This document shows positions 27,164-35,615 of a stretch of DNA of 64,000 nt, piece by piece. Position 1 is the stretch's first letter. Each line of letters begins with the position of its first letter. This stretch comes from Actinopolyspora halophila DSM 43834 (GTDB lineage Bacteria > Actinomycetota > Actinomycetes > Mycobacteriales > Pseudonocardiaceae). Where the stretch lies: the NCBI RefSeq assembly GCF_000371785.1, contig NZ_AQUI01000002.1, positions 4,389,352 through 4,453,351 on the forward strand, written 5' to 3'. The position numbers and the translations under genes were made by a program. Under the pieces are notes generated by a model, which saw nothing but the letters and a program-made list of their open reading frames with translations, searched no databases and was not told where the DNA came from.

Positions 27164-28405
27164 TCAGGAGTTCCCGGGCAGAGCGGAGGGCTGGTGCGCG
27201 GCGTGCGAGGTGAGCACCTGAACCACTCGGTCCCGCCCGCTCAGCTCTCCGCTCCGGCACAACCGTTCGACGGCGACCAGCGACGCCGCCGAACTCCGCT
27301 CGGCCGCGAGCCCGGAGTGGGCCAGGGTTCTCGTGGCGGCGCGGAGCTCCTCCTCCGAACAGGCCACGGCGGTGCCCCCGGACTCGCGCAGCACGCGCAG
27401 CGACATCACGGTCGCCTGCGGGTTGCCGATGGAGGAGGCGAGGCTCTCGGGATCCACCGGCTGTTCCGGCGGGAGCTCCAGACCGGCGCGCAACGCCGTG
27501 GAAAGCGAGGGATAGCGTTCGGCCGCGATCATGCGCGGAAGAGCCCCGATCAGTCCCAGCTCGAACAGCTCGCGGAAACCGGCCCACATCCCCGCGAAAC
27601 CGTCTCCCCGGGAAACGGGGAAGCTCACCGCGTCGGGGGCGTCGCCGAGCTCCTCGACGATCTCGTGGGCCAGCGTCTTGTAGCCCTCCACACCGGCCCA
27701 CAGGCTGCTCACCGGCACCGCCGAGGTGTTGGTCAGCACCGACCAGCCCTTCTCACCGGCCTCGCGCCGCAGAATGTCCCAGCGCTCGGCCGCGTCCACG
27801 GCGTAGAGCATCCGACCGCCGTGCAGTTCGACCAGGTCGCGCCAGACCGCCCCTATGTCGGGAGTGGCCACCACGACGCAGTCCAACCCGGCCGCCGCGC
27901 TGTAGGCCGCGGCGGAGACAGCCGCGTTGCCGCTGGAGGCCAGCGCCACGGTCCGCGTCCCCTGCCACGCCGCCCAGGAGATCGCCGCGCTGTAGAAGCG
28001 GTCCTTGAAGCTGCCGGTCGGATTGCGGCGTTCGTCCTTGACCAACGTCTCGGGGAGATCTCCCTCGCCCGGCGCGGGCAGCGCCACCAGCGGGGTCGCC
28101 CCTTCGCGCAGCGTGACGGCCCGCTCCGCCGGAACGGGGAGCAGCTCGCGGTACGACCACATCCCGTCCCGCCTCCGGGACCAGCGCTCGGCCAACAGCC
28201 TGCCGTCCGTGCCGGACAGCTCGTGCTCGGCCAGCAACGCGGAAGGAACCCCCTCCGCCCGGCACCGCCGACACCCCTCGGTATCGGCGCGGAGCGAACT
28301 CCGCGTCCCGCACCGCACGCACCGCAACCCGCGCAGGCTCGGAAGCGCGGTCCCACGCGCGAAACCGTGGTCATCGGAACGTTCCCCGGCGATCGTGAAC
28401 GACAT
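27164..28405 (-). CDS. Threonine synthase-like PLP enzyme
   Basis: A 413-aa fold-type II PLP enzyme. The N-terminus carries a probable zinc ribbon (CVRCGT and CRRC, residues 30-48), seen in one class of threonine synthases. The PLP lysine is in NPTGSFKDR and the phosphate-binding loop is ASSGNAAVSAAA. FPVSRGDGFAGMWAGF corresponds to the G-rich loop of ThrC. It may make threonine from O-phosphohomoserine, or be a related lyase; it is not in a hom-thrB cluster, so I leave the symbol empty. The C-terminus lacks other domains. Confidence 0.8.
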   Translation of the reverse strand: MSFTIAGERSDDHGFARGTALPSLRGLRCVRCGTRSSLRADTEGCRRCRAEGVPSALLAEHELSGTDGRLLAERWSRRRDGMWSYRELLPVPAERAVTLREGATPLVALPAPGEGDLPETLVKDERRNPTGSFKDRFYSAAISWAAWQGTRTVALASSGNAAVSAAAYSAAAGLDCVVVATPDIGAVWRDLVELHGGRMLYAVDAAERWDILRREAGEKGWSVLTNTSAVPVSSLWAGVEGYKTLAHEIVEELGDAPDAVSFPVSRGDGFAGMWAGFRELFELGLIGALPRMIAAERYPSLSTALRAGLELPPEQPVDPESLASSIGNPQATVMSLRVLRESGGTAVACSEEELRAATRTLAHSGLAAERSSAASLVAVERLCRSGELSGRDRVVQVLTSHAAHQPSALPGNS

Positions 28406-28619
28406 GCCACCGCCCTTTCCGGGTCGTCACCTGCCAGTGCTTCCTCGGGGTGTTCGTCCGCCGGCGAGCGCTCGGTGCCCTTTCGAACGCGGCGACGTCG
28501 CGTCCCGCGGTCGAAAAAGCCACGGCGCCGGCCGAGGAACCGACGACACGACCCCGCCACTCCGGACAACGGTGCCCCACGAACGGGAAAAGCACTACCT
28601 CTCTCGGGGGGAACGGCGT

Positions 28620-30368
28620 TCACCAGTCGTAGTTCTCGCCCGGGGTGCCGACCCAGTCGCCCGCGGAACTGAACGGACCCGCGAACCCCGGACCGTCCTC
28701 CACCCCGCTGACCTCGCGTCGCACGGCCAGCACCTGTGCCTCCTGGTAGAGCGGCAACGCCACGGCGCTGGACCACAGCACGGGCTCGACCCGCTCGGAG
28801 GCCCGCTCGAAGGAGGCCTCGCCCGTGGTGGCGGCCTCGATGGTCGGCTGCACCAGCCGGTCGCAGAAACCGGTCATGTTGAACGTGGCCGTTCGTCCCG
28901 TGTCCGGATCAGCCCTGGGGCACCCCCACTGGGCGGCCATGGTGGAAGCGGGATCCGAGCTCACCGGGCGCGGGGCCACGGCGAGATCGACTCCGGCCGA
29001 GTCCGGCGAACCCTGCGCCTCCGGGTCCGCCGGCAGCATCGTGCGGTAGAGCTCGTCACCCTCCGGGGTGATTACGGTGGCCTGAATGTCCTGCGCGGCG
29101 AGTTGCTCGGCCATGGCGTTGGCCACGGCCTCGTAGGACTCGTCCTCGAACTGGGCCGCGATCACGAGGTTCAACGGAGCACCGTCGCGCACCCAGGCGC
29201 CGCCGGTGTGCTGGTACCCCGCTTCCTCGAGCAGCCGCGTGACCCGTTGCGGCTCCGGCGAGTCGGAGAACTCGCCCGCGGGTTCGGTGGGGGAGTAACC
29301 GGGCTGCGAGGGCGCCAGGACCTGCGCGTGGGCACGCAGCTGCTGCGCGGGGCCACCACCGGTCCCCTCCCGCACCAACGCGTTCCGGTTCAGCGCGGCC
29401 AGCACGGCGCGCCGGACCCGGACGTCGGCGAGCTGGGGGCTGCTGCGCCGCAGGAGCAGGGTGCTCGTCACGGGACGGGGCAGGGTGGTCAGGTGGACCT
29501 CGTCACCCAGGCCGCGCAGTGCGTCCATGGTGCTCCCGTCGGCGGTGAACATGCCCATCTGCACTTTCCCGCTGCGCAGGGCGTTCAGGTTCGCGGAGCG
29601 GTCAGCGGCCCGCAGCACGATGCGGTCCGACTTCGCCGGTTCCCCCCAGAACCGCTCGTTGCGCATCAGCACGACCTCTCCCCTGTCGAGGTCGAAACGG
29701 CGTATCGCGAAGGGGCCTCCCGAGGCCGGGTACCCCTTGTCGAGGGTGTCCGCCCAGCCGCCGGGAGCGTCCTTGAGCAGATGGGCGGGCAGCAGGTGGT
29801 CGAACAACGACTTCCACCCCGGATAGGGCTGGTCGAAGGTGACCAGCACGGTCTTGCCGCCCTGCCTGGACTCCACGTCGGAGATCATGCGGTAGCCCAC
29901 CGGGTTGACCACTCCGGAGCGGTCCCGCATCTGTTCCCAGAGGTACACGAAGTCCTCTGCCGCGATCGGAGCACCGTCCGACCACCCGGCCCCGGTGCGG
30001 ATCCGGTAGCGCACCGTGAACTCGTCGGTGTCGGTGACGACCTCGGCCGACTTCAACAGGGTGTCGTTGAGCACCTGCTTGCCGTCGGGACCCGGCACGA
30101 ACGCGGAGGGCAGCATGAGTTCGGAAAGCGCGTCGGTCACCGGGGACTGATCCGCCAGGGTGTGCGGGTTGAAACCACCGCTGAGCTCGTCGATCCCGGC
30201 GACGACCACCTTGGGCTGCGCCGGTTCCGTCGGCGGTTCGGAGCTCGGAGTGGACGAGGTGCTCTCCACCAGTGGCGGTGGCGGCGCGTTCGTGCACCCG
30301 GCGAGCACACTCAACGACACCAACAGCAGTGCCACCACGGGAAGCGGACGACGCCGACTTCGGTACAC
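28620..30368 (-). CDS. lpqW: LpqW-like lipoprotein, family 5 solute-binding fold
   Basis: A 582-aa protein taken from GTG 30368. It has a lipoprotein signal: RSRRRP, a hydrophobic core and VLAGC with the lipidated Cys at residue 25. The mature part has the oligopeptide-binding-protein (SBP_bac_5) pattern, e.g. LKSAEVVTDTDEFTVRYRI and DFVYLWEQMRD. No permease or ATPase genes follow. In M. tuberculosis the same position after typA holds lpqW, an SBP-like lipoprotein that influences LAM/PIM synthesis instead of import. That role is inferred here from synteny. Confidence 0.82.
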   Translation of the reverse strand: MYRSRRRPLPVVALLLVSLSVLAGCTNAPPPPLVESTSSTPSSEPPTEPAQPKVVVAGIDELSGGFNPHTLADQSPVTDALSELMLPSAFVPGPDGKQVLNDTLLKSAEVVTDTDEFTVRYRIRTGAGWSDGAPIAAEDFVYLWEQMRDRSGVVNPVGYRMISDVESRQGGKTVLVTFDQPYPGWKSLFDHLLPAHLLKDAPGGWADTLDKGYPASGGPFAIRRFDLDRGEVVLMRNERFWGEPAKSDRIVLRAADRSANLNALRSGKVQMGMFTADGSTMDALRGLGDEVHLTTLPRPVTSTLLLRRSSPQLADVRVRRAVLAALNRNALVREGTGGGPAQQLRAHAQVLAPSQPGYSPTEPAGEFSDSPEPQRVTRLLEEAGYQHTGGAWVRDGAPLNLVIAAQFEDESYEAVANAMAEQLAAQDIQATVITPEGDELYRTMLPADPEAQGSPDSAGVDLAVAPRPVSSDPASTMAAQWGCPRADPDTGRTATFNMTGFCDRLVQPTIEAATTGEASFERASERVEPVLWSSAVALPLYQEAQVLAVRREVSGVEDGPGFAGPFSSAGDWVGTPGENYDW

Positions 30369-30568
30369 GCTGGTCGAACCTCCGTTGCGGATCCGGCCGG
30401 AAGACCACACCGGCGGGGGTGGAACGGCGGCCGGGAACGGCCGTGAATCTCCACGACCATCCCATACCGGCATGTCCCGGCGCGGGCCAGCCGGTACCGC
30501 CGCCCGGAAGCGCGCCGCCCGAGCCGACGGTCCGAGCCCGTCGCGCGGACGTTCCGGCGACAGAAGAA

Positions 30569-30611
30569 CGGCGGCCCGTCCCCATCCGGGCCGGATGGGG
30601 ACGGGCCGCCG
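30569..30611 (-). terminator. Perfect-stem terminator of typA
   Basis: Stem arms of 21 bp (30569-30589 and 30591-30611) are exact reverse complements separated by a single G. The hairpin begins 25 bp after the typA stop, and TTCTTCTG follows on the transcribed side. It separates typA from the lpqW-like gene. Confidence 0.8.
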
Positions 30612-30635
30612 AAACCCGCCTTCGAAAAAGAGCGG

Positions 30636-32540
30636 TCAGCCCTGGTCCCGCGACTTGGCGCGGGCACGCTCCCTGCTGCGCTGGGAGCCCTCCAAGGTCG
30701 TCTTACGCACCCGCAGCGCCTGCGGTCCGACCTCGACGCACTCGTCGGTGGAGCAGAACTCGAGCGCTTCCTCCAGGCCGAGCCTGCGCGGAGGAGCCAG
30801 CCGCTCGAGCTCCTCCGAACCCGCCGAGCGCATGTTGGTCAGCTTCTTCTCCTTGGCGACGTTGAGGTCGAGGTCCTCGGTGCGCGGGTGCTCGCCCACG
30901 ACCATGCCCTCGTAGACCTCGTTGCCCGGTTCGACGAAGAAGGTCCCCCTGTCGGAGAGCTGCATCAGCGCGTAGGCGGTCACCGGCCCCGCGCGGTCGG
31001 CGACCATGGACCCGTTGTTGCGGGTGCGGATCTCACCGGCCCAGGGGGCGTAGTGCTCGAAGACGTGGTTGGCGATGCCCGCACCCCTCGTCTCGGTGAG
31101 GAAATCGGTGCGGAAGCCGATCAGGCCACGTGCCGGGATCACGTACTCCATCTTGATCCGGCCGGTCCCGTGGCCGTCCATGGTCTCCATCCGGCCCTTG
31201 CGCGTAGCCAGCAACTGGGTGACGGCGCCGAGGTTGTCCTCCGGCACGTCCAGCGACAACCTCTCGAACGGCTCGCACACCTTGCCGTCGATGGTCTTGG
31301 TGACCACTTCCGGTTTGCCCACGGTGAGCTCGAAGCCCTCCCGGCGCATGGTCTCCACGAGCACGGCGAGCGCCAGCTCGCCCCTTCCCTGAACCTCCCA
31401 GGTGTCCGGACGCTCGGTCTCCACGACGCGCAGGCTGACGTTGCCGATGAGCTCGGCGTCGAGCCTGTTCTTGACCAGCCGCGCGGTGACCTTGGTACCA
31501 CCGTTGCGCCCCGCCGTGGGCGAGGTGTTGGTTCCGATGGTCAGCGAGATCGCGGGGGCGTCGACGGTGATGCGCGGAAGCGGCTCGGGGTTCTCCGGCT
31601 CGGCGATCGTGTCCCCGATGTTGATGTCCGGGATCCCGGCGACCGCCACCAGGTCGCCCGCCGAGGCGTACTCGGCGTTGACCCGGTCGAGGTTCTCGGT
31701 GACCATCAGCTCGCTCAGGCGCACCTTCTCGACGCTGCCGTCCTCGCGGCACAGTCCCACGGTCTGGCCCTTGCGCAGCTCACCGGCGTGAATCCGGCAG
31801 AGCCCGATACGGCCCAGGAACGAGGAGGCGTCGAGGTTGGTGACCAGCGCACGCAGGGGGGCCTGGGGGTCCCCCTCCGGAGCGGGCACGTGTTCGAGCA
31901 GGGTGTCGAACAGCGGAGTCAGGTCCTTCTCGGGCACCTCACCCGACTCGGGGGCGGTCAGGTCGGCGCGCCCGGCACGGGCCGCCGTGTAGATGACCGG
32001 GATGTCGAGCACCGACTCGTCGGCCCCCACCTCGGCGGCCAGTTCGAGCAGGAGCTCGTGGGTCTCCTCCACGACCTCGGCGACCCTGGAGTCGGGGCGG
32101 TCGACCTTGTTCACCACCAGGATCACCGGCAGCTCGGCGGCAAGCGTCTTGCGCAGCACGAACCGGGTCTGGGGCAGCGGCCCCTCACTGGCGTCGACCA
32201 GCAGCATCACGCCGTCGACCATGGACAGGCCACGTTCGACCTCACCGCCGAAATCGGCGTGACCCGGGGTGTCGACGACGTTGATCGTCACCGGACCGTC
32301 CTCGGTCATGCGCTGGATGGCGGTGTTCTTGGACAGGATCGTGATGCCCTTCTCGCGCTCCAGGTCGTTGGAGTCCATCACGCGATCGACGGGCTCGGTG
32401 CGCTCGGAGAACGCGCCGGACTGCCGGAGCATGGCATCCACCAGGGTGGTCTTGCCGTGGTCGACGTGCGCGACGAGCGCGAGGTTGCGCAAATCGGTAC
32501 GGGTGCGCTGGTTCGGGCTGGCGACACTGGTGGCGGACAC
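30636..32540 (-). CDS. typA: Ribosome-associated GTPase TypA/BipA
   Basis: A 634-aa translational GTPase of the elongation-factor family. G motifs are AHVDHGKTTLVDAML (G1), REKGITILSKNT (G2), DTPGHADFGGEVER (G3) and NKVDRPDS (G4). Domain II, EF-G-like domains III and V (PARGLIGFRTDFLTETRG), and the BipA-specific C-terminal domain follow. It is normal length. It acts on the ribosome under stress and cold. It is monocistronic, with a strong hairpin downstream. Confidence 0.96.
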   Translation of the reverse strand: MSATSVASPNQRTRTDLRNLALVAHVDHGKTTLVDAMLRQSGAFSERTEPVDRVMDSNDLEREKGITILSKNTAIQRMTEDGPVTINVVDTPGHADFGGEVERGLSMVDGVMLLVDASEGPLPQTRFVLRKTLAAELPVILVVNKVDRPDSRVAEVVEETHELLLELAAEVGADESVLDIPVIYTAARAGRADLTAPESGEVPEKDLTPLFDTLLEHVPAPEGDPQAPLRALVTNLDASSFLGRIGLCRIHAGELRKGQTVGLCREDGSVEKVRLSELMVTENLDRVNAEYASAGDLVAVAGIPDINIGDTIAEPENPEPLPRITVDAPAISLTIGTNTSPTAGRNGGTKVTARLVKNRLDAELIGNVSLRVVETERPDTWEVQGRGELALAVLVETMRREGFELTVGKPEVVTKTIDGKVCEPFERLSLDVPEDNLGAVTQLLATRKGRMETMDGHGTGRIKMEYVIPARGLIGFRTDFLTETRGAGIANHVFEHYAPWAGEIRTRNNGSMVADRAGPVTAYALMQLSDRGTFFVEPGNEVYEGMVVGEHPRTEDLDLNVAKEKKLTNMRSAGSEELERLAPPRRLGLEEALEFCSTDECVEVGPQALRVRKTTLEGSQRSRERARAKSRDQG

Positions 32541-33295
32541 GCAGGAACTCCTGGCTTCGTACGGGTCGGTTGAAAACGGCGTCGTTCGAGGAGCGGCCCC
32601 TGCGGTTCACATGAGCACGGAACCCGTGGGCCGCGGCCGCCGCGGAAATCTGGTGTCTGTTCGGCACGCCTGACGTGCCCATCTCCGACGGCCGGATATC
32701 CCCCACCAGCGTAGTCCACGAACCCGGTCCGGGGATCGTGTGGCTCACCACCGTCGCGGTCGGCCCGGCGCACGGGCCTCTTCGTCCGGGGCGAGGGCCA
32801 CGAGAACGTGAAGCACAGAGGTGCTCGATGAGTGACCGTTCGGACACCGTTCCGCGAACCGCTCGACGGCCGGAGCACCGGCAACCGAGCCGGAACGACA
32901 CATCGGGCTCAACACGGAGGAGCGAACGGATATTCCCGTTGCGGAACGGGATCCGCAAATCCTCGTCGGTCGTCGGTCGGGGCTCCCCCGTCGGCCGGTC
33001 GCCACCGGGTGATCACTTCCGCGAACCCGGCCCGCCCCACGCCGCGCCCCGGTGAGCAACGACACTGAATCATCACCCATTCGAGTGGCATTCGGCATTC
33101 ACTCGAATGCGGTCGACCACGAAAAGGAACCAAGAGGACGAAAAAGGGAAAACGGGCGCGCCCGAACGCCGTCCGGCGTGCTGAACAGCACCGGAATCCG
33201 CCTCCGTACCCCTTTCCGCCAAAACGGCTTCTCGGGCCGCCCCGGGACGCGGTTTCGGGACCACGGCGAAACCGCGCGCCGGGACGGCCCGACTC
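32541..33295. other. 755-bp region without a supported gene
   Basis: Upstream of typA and downstream of the YCII gene. Open frames are short and unconvincing. The region contains a hairpin at 33078-33109 built from repeated ATTCG units. It probably holds the typA promoter. Nothing else is recognisable. Confidence 0.5.
33078..33109. promoter_or_regulatory. Inverted repeat with ATTCG units
   Basis: CATTCGAGTG (33078-33087) and CACTCGAATG (33100-33109) are perfect 10-bp inverted arms. The 12-nt loop contains a further GCATTCG and GCATT. It may be an operator; no regulator gene is adjacent. Confidence 0.4.
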
Positions 33296-33601
33296 TCACT
33301 CCGCCGGAGTCAGGTGATCCGCGTAGTCGGCCAGCTCCGAGATGGTGCGCAGCGCCTGGAACTCGATCACCTCCTGCTTCGCGACCTTGTGCACCACGAA
33401 CGGGTCGGTGGCCAGAATCGCGTCCAACTGTCCACGCGACATCGAGCGCGCGATGACCACCCCACCGGTCCGCGGGTGGCGCCTGCCCGCGGCGATGAAC
33501 TCACCCGAATCCTGATGATGGGCCAACCACTCGGAATGATCGGCCAACAATGCGTCCACCTCGGCCAGGGGCGCGGTGTAATGAACCAGAACAACGTACA
33601 T
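33296..33601 (-). CDS. YCII-related domain protein
   Basis: A 101-aa protein of the YciI-like dimeric alpha/beta barrel family. MYVVLVHYTAPLAEVDALLADHSEWL and GEFIAAGRRHPRTGGVVIA contain the conserved His of the family (H24 or the H near residue 29) and GxxxxxGxxP-type turns. DPFVVHKVAKQEVIEF is also typical. Function is uncertain; YciI-like proteins range from dehalogenase-like to unknown. An AT-richer stretch of 150 bp separates it from the Nudix gene. Confidence 0.85.
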   Translation of the reverse strand: MYVVLVHYTAPLAEVDALLADHSEWLAHHQDSGEFIAAGRRHPRTGGVVIARSMSRGQLDAILATDPFVVHKVAKQEVIEFQALRTISELADYADHLTPAE

Positions 33602-33755
33602 TCCTCAATGATATGTCCGAAGAGGCGACGTTGACGACCAAGAAGGAACAACGACACACTTTTCGATCAATTTTCCCGTCGTTCCCGACAAATCCGAAAA
33701 ATAATCATGATCCTTTTCCGGGGCGGGCGCTCCCCGAACCGACCGGCCCCGCGCG

Positions 33756-34583
33756 TCACCGCGCCGCCCCCTCCAGGGCGGAACGCATCGAATCGACCAG
33801 CAAGCGGTCGGTCTCCAGCCACTCCAGTTCGGGCAACCGAGCGACTCCGACCCAACGCACGGCCCGGTGCTCCACCGGACGCGGAGCGGCCGACCGGTCC
33901 CGCAAGCTGGCCAGGTAGGCGCGCAACAACATCCCGCCGTCGGCGGCGACGGGGACATCGGTTCCGAAACCGCGCAGCACCCGCACGTCCACGGCCAGTT
34001 CCTCGCGGCACTCACGCACCACCGCCGCCGCTTCGGTCTCGCCGGCCTCGACCCTTCCCCCGGGGAGCTCCCACCCGCCCGCGTGCCGCGCCGGACGACG
34101 TCGTTGCTGGGCGAGCAACCGCCCCTCGTCCACGATCGCCGCGGCCACCACGACCGGTCTGCCGCACCACTCCGCCGTGATTTCCCTCACGGCCACCGGG
34201 TAGCCGTCCAACACCTCCTCCAAGCGGGCGAGCTCGGCTCCCCCGGGGTCCCCGGCGGGACGCGCGGTGACGGTCATCGACGTACCCGCGGCGCTGCCGG
34301 TCAGCGCGACCTCGAACTCCGCGGACCGGCACCGGGCGTCGTGCGGCCGGGCCAACAGCACACCGCGCTCGTCCGCCCTGCGCACCGCGAACGAACCACG
34401 CGCCGAATCCCGTGCCCCGCCGGAGCACAGTTCCAGCCCGTCCCCGGGAACCAGCAGCTCGCCCACGGGCGGAACAGGAGCGGGGCGGAAAGCGGCGAAA
34501 CCGGTCAGCACCGTGCGGGTGTGCCGCGCAGCGGCTGCCACGGTGCGAACAGGGGCATCGATCGAGACGGTACGAACCAACAC
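33756..34583 (-). CDS. Nudix hydrolase fused to an SRPBCC-like domain (MutT2 position)
   Basis: A 275-aa protein taken from GTG 34583; the frame extends 39 codons upstream without homology. The C-terminal half (about 145-275) is a MutT-type Nudix domain with the Nudix box GGRVEAGETEAAAVVRECRE EEL pattern (G-x5-E-x7-R-E-x2-E-E). WELPGGRVEAGE and PARHAGG fit 8-oxo-dGTP/CTP pyrophosphatases such as MutT2. The N-terminal half (about 1-140; SIDAPVRTVAAAARHT, GELLVPGDGLEL) looks like a START/SRPBCC ligand domain. M. tuberculosis MutT2 (Rv1160) lies in the same neighbourhood but consists of the Nudix domain only. Confidence 0.8.
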   Translation of the reverse strand: MLVRTVSIDAPVRTVAAAARHTRTVLTGFAAFRPAPVPPVGELLVPGDGLELCSGGARDSARGSFAVRRADERGVLLARPHDARCRSAEFEVALTGSAAGTSMTVTARPAGDPGGAELARLEEVLDGYPVAVREITAEWCGRPVVVAAAIVDEGRLLAQQRRRPARHAGGWELPGGRVEAGETEAAAVVRECREELAVDVRVLRGFGTDVPVAADGGMLLRAYLASLRDRSAAPRPVEHRAVRWVGVARLPELEWLETDRLLVDSMRSALEGAAR

Positions 34584-34712
34584 GAACGGGCATCCTGCAC
34601 CGCCCGCCGAACCTCCTCGCCCCGGCCCCCGAACACCGTTGAGGACGCTCCCGGGTGCCGACCCACGTACGGCACGCTCCCGGCCGGACGGGCGAAGCAC
34701 TGCTGAACGGCC

Positions 34713-35420
34713 TCACGTCTCGCCCACCCGATAGCCGTGCCCGGGCACCGTCCGGAGCAGATCCCCCGCTCCGACCGCGTCCAGCTTGCGCCGCAGATAA
34801 CCGATGTAGACCTCCACCACGTCGCGGGTCGCGTCCCGGTCCGCGCCCCAGACCTCACGCAGCAGGTCCTCCTCGGTCAGCACCGTCCCCGGCCGACCGG
34901 CCAGGGCCAGCAGCAGCTTGTACTCCCGCGGGGAAAGCGCGATCGGTTCGCCCGCCCAGCTGACCTTGCGGCCCACGCGGTCGATCTCCAACCCCTCCAC
35001 CCGCACCACGTCCCCCTCCCCGGCGACGCCGCTCCCGCGCACCAGCGCCCGCACCCGCCCGGCCAGCGCCGCGGAGGAGAACGGGCGCACCACGCGATCG
35101 TCGGCTTCCGGAGCGGTCCCGTCGGGCCGGTCGAGATCGCCGTCCGCGGACGCGACCATCAACACCGGGGTGGTCGTCCCGCCTTCACGCAACTGCTCGA
35201 GCACCCGGTGACCGGACGTCCCGGCGAGCGGCACGTCCAGCAGGATCACGTCGAAAGCTCCGGTCGAACCGAACCGCAGGGCTTCGGCTCCCCCTGCGCA
35301 AGCGGTGACCGCCATTCCCTCGGCGGACAACCCTCGACGCAGGGCGGAGCGAGCTTCCGTCTCGTCGTCGACAACCAGCACCCGCACCGGGGTATCCTCT
35401 TCGTTCACGGCCGTCAGCAT
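34713..35420 (-). CDS. Orphan OmpR-family response regulator with altered receiver
   Basis: A 235-aa protein. The receiver domain (about 12-122) has acidic D18, D19 and the phospho-acceptor D62 (VILLDVPLAG). The conserved Lys before Pro is Arg (VVRPF, R112), and the switch Thr/Ser position is Ala or shifted (LMVASAD). The C-terminal winged helix (about 135-232; LSPREYKLLLALAGRPG, DVVEVYIGYLRRKLD, TVPGHGYRV) is intact. No histidine kinase is adjacent. It may be controlled without phosphorylation or by a remote kinase. It is divergent from the LolA-like gene, leaving 195 bp. Confidence 0.87.
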   Translation of the reverse strand: MLTAVNEEDTPVRVLVVDDETEARSALRRGLSAEGMAVTACAGGAEALRFGSTGAFDVILLDVPLAGTSGHRVLEQLREGGTTTPVLMVASADGDLDRPDGTAPEADDRVVRPFSSAALAGRVRALVRGSGVAGEGDVVRVEGLEIDRVGRKVSWAGEPIALSPREYKLLLALAGRPGTVLTEEDLLREVWGADRDATRDVVEVYIGYLRRKLDAVGAGDLLRTVPGHGYRVGET

Positions 35421-35615
35421 GCCCCCGACCCCGCGATCAACGCAGCGGACTCGTCCCGCGACCGGCGGGAGCCGCTCGAGGGCTGTTCGCGGTACCCTGC
35501 AACCTGCCGGAACACCGAATCGTGGGGTCGTCGGACAATCTCGTCAGTGATATCTCGGCGAATCGGGTGCAGGCTGAGAAGCGACGGCACTACGGATTCA
35601 ACCGGAAGGATCCGC

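Noticed and set aside
28406-28619. Possible riboswitch in the leader of the threonine-synthase-like gene
   Set aside because: Some paired segments were visible, but I could not match SAM, SAH or cobalamin consensus motifs.
30888-32573. A 561-codon plus-strand frame across typA
   Set aside because: It is antisense to an unmistakable TypA GTPase and has shadow-frame composition.
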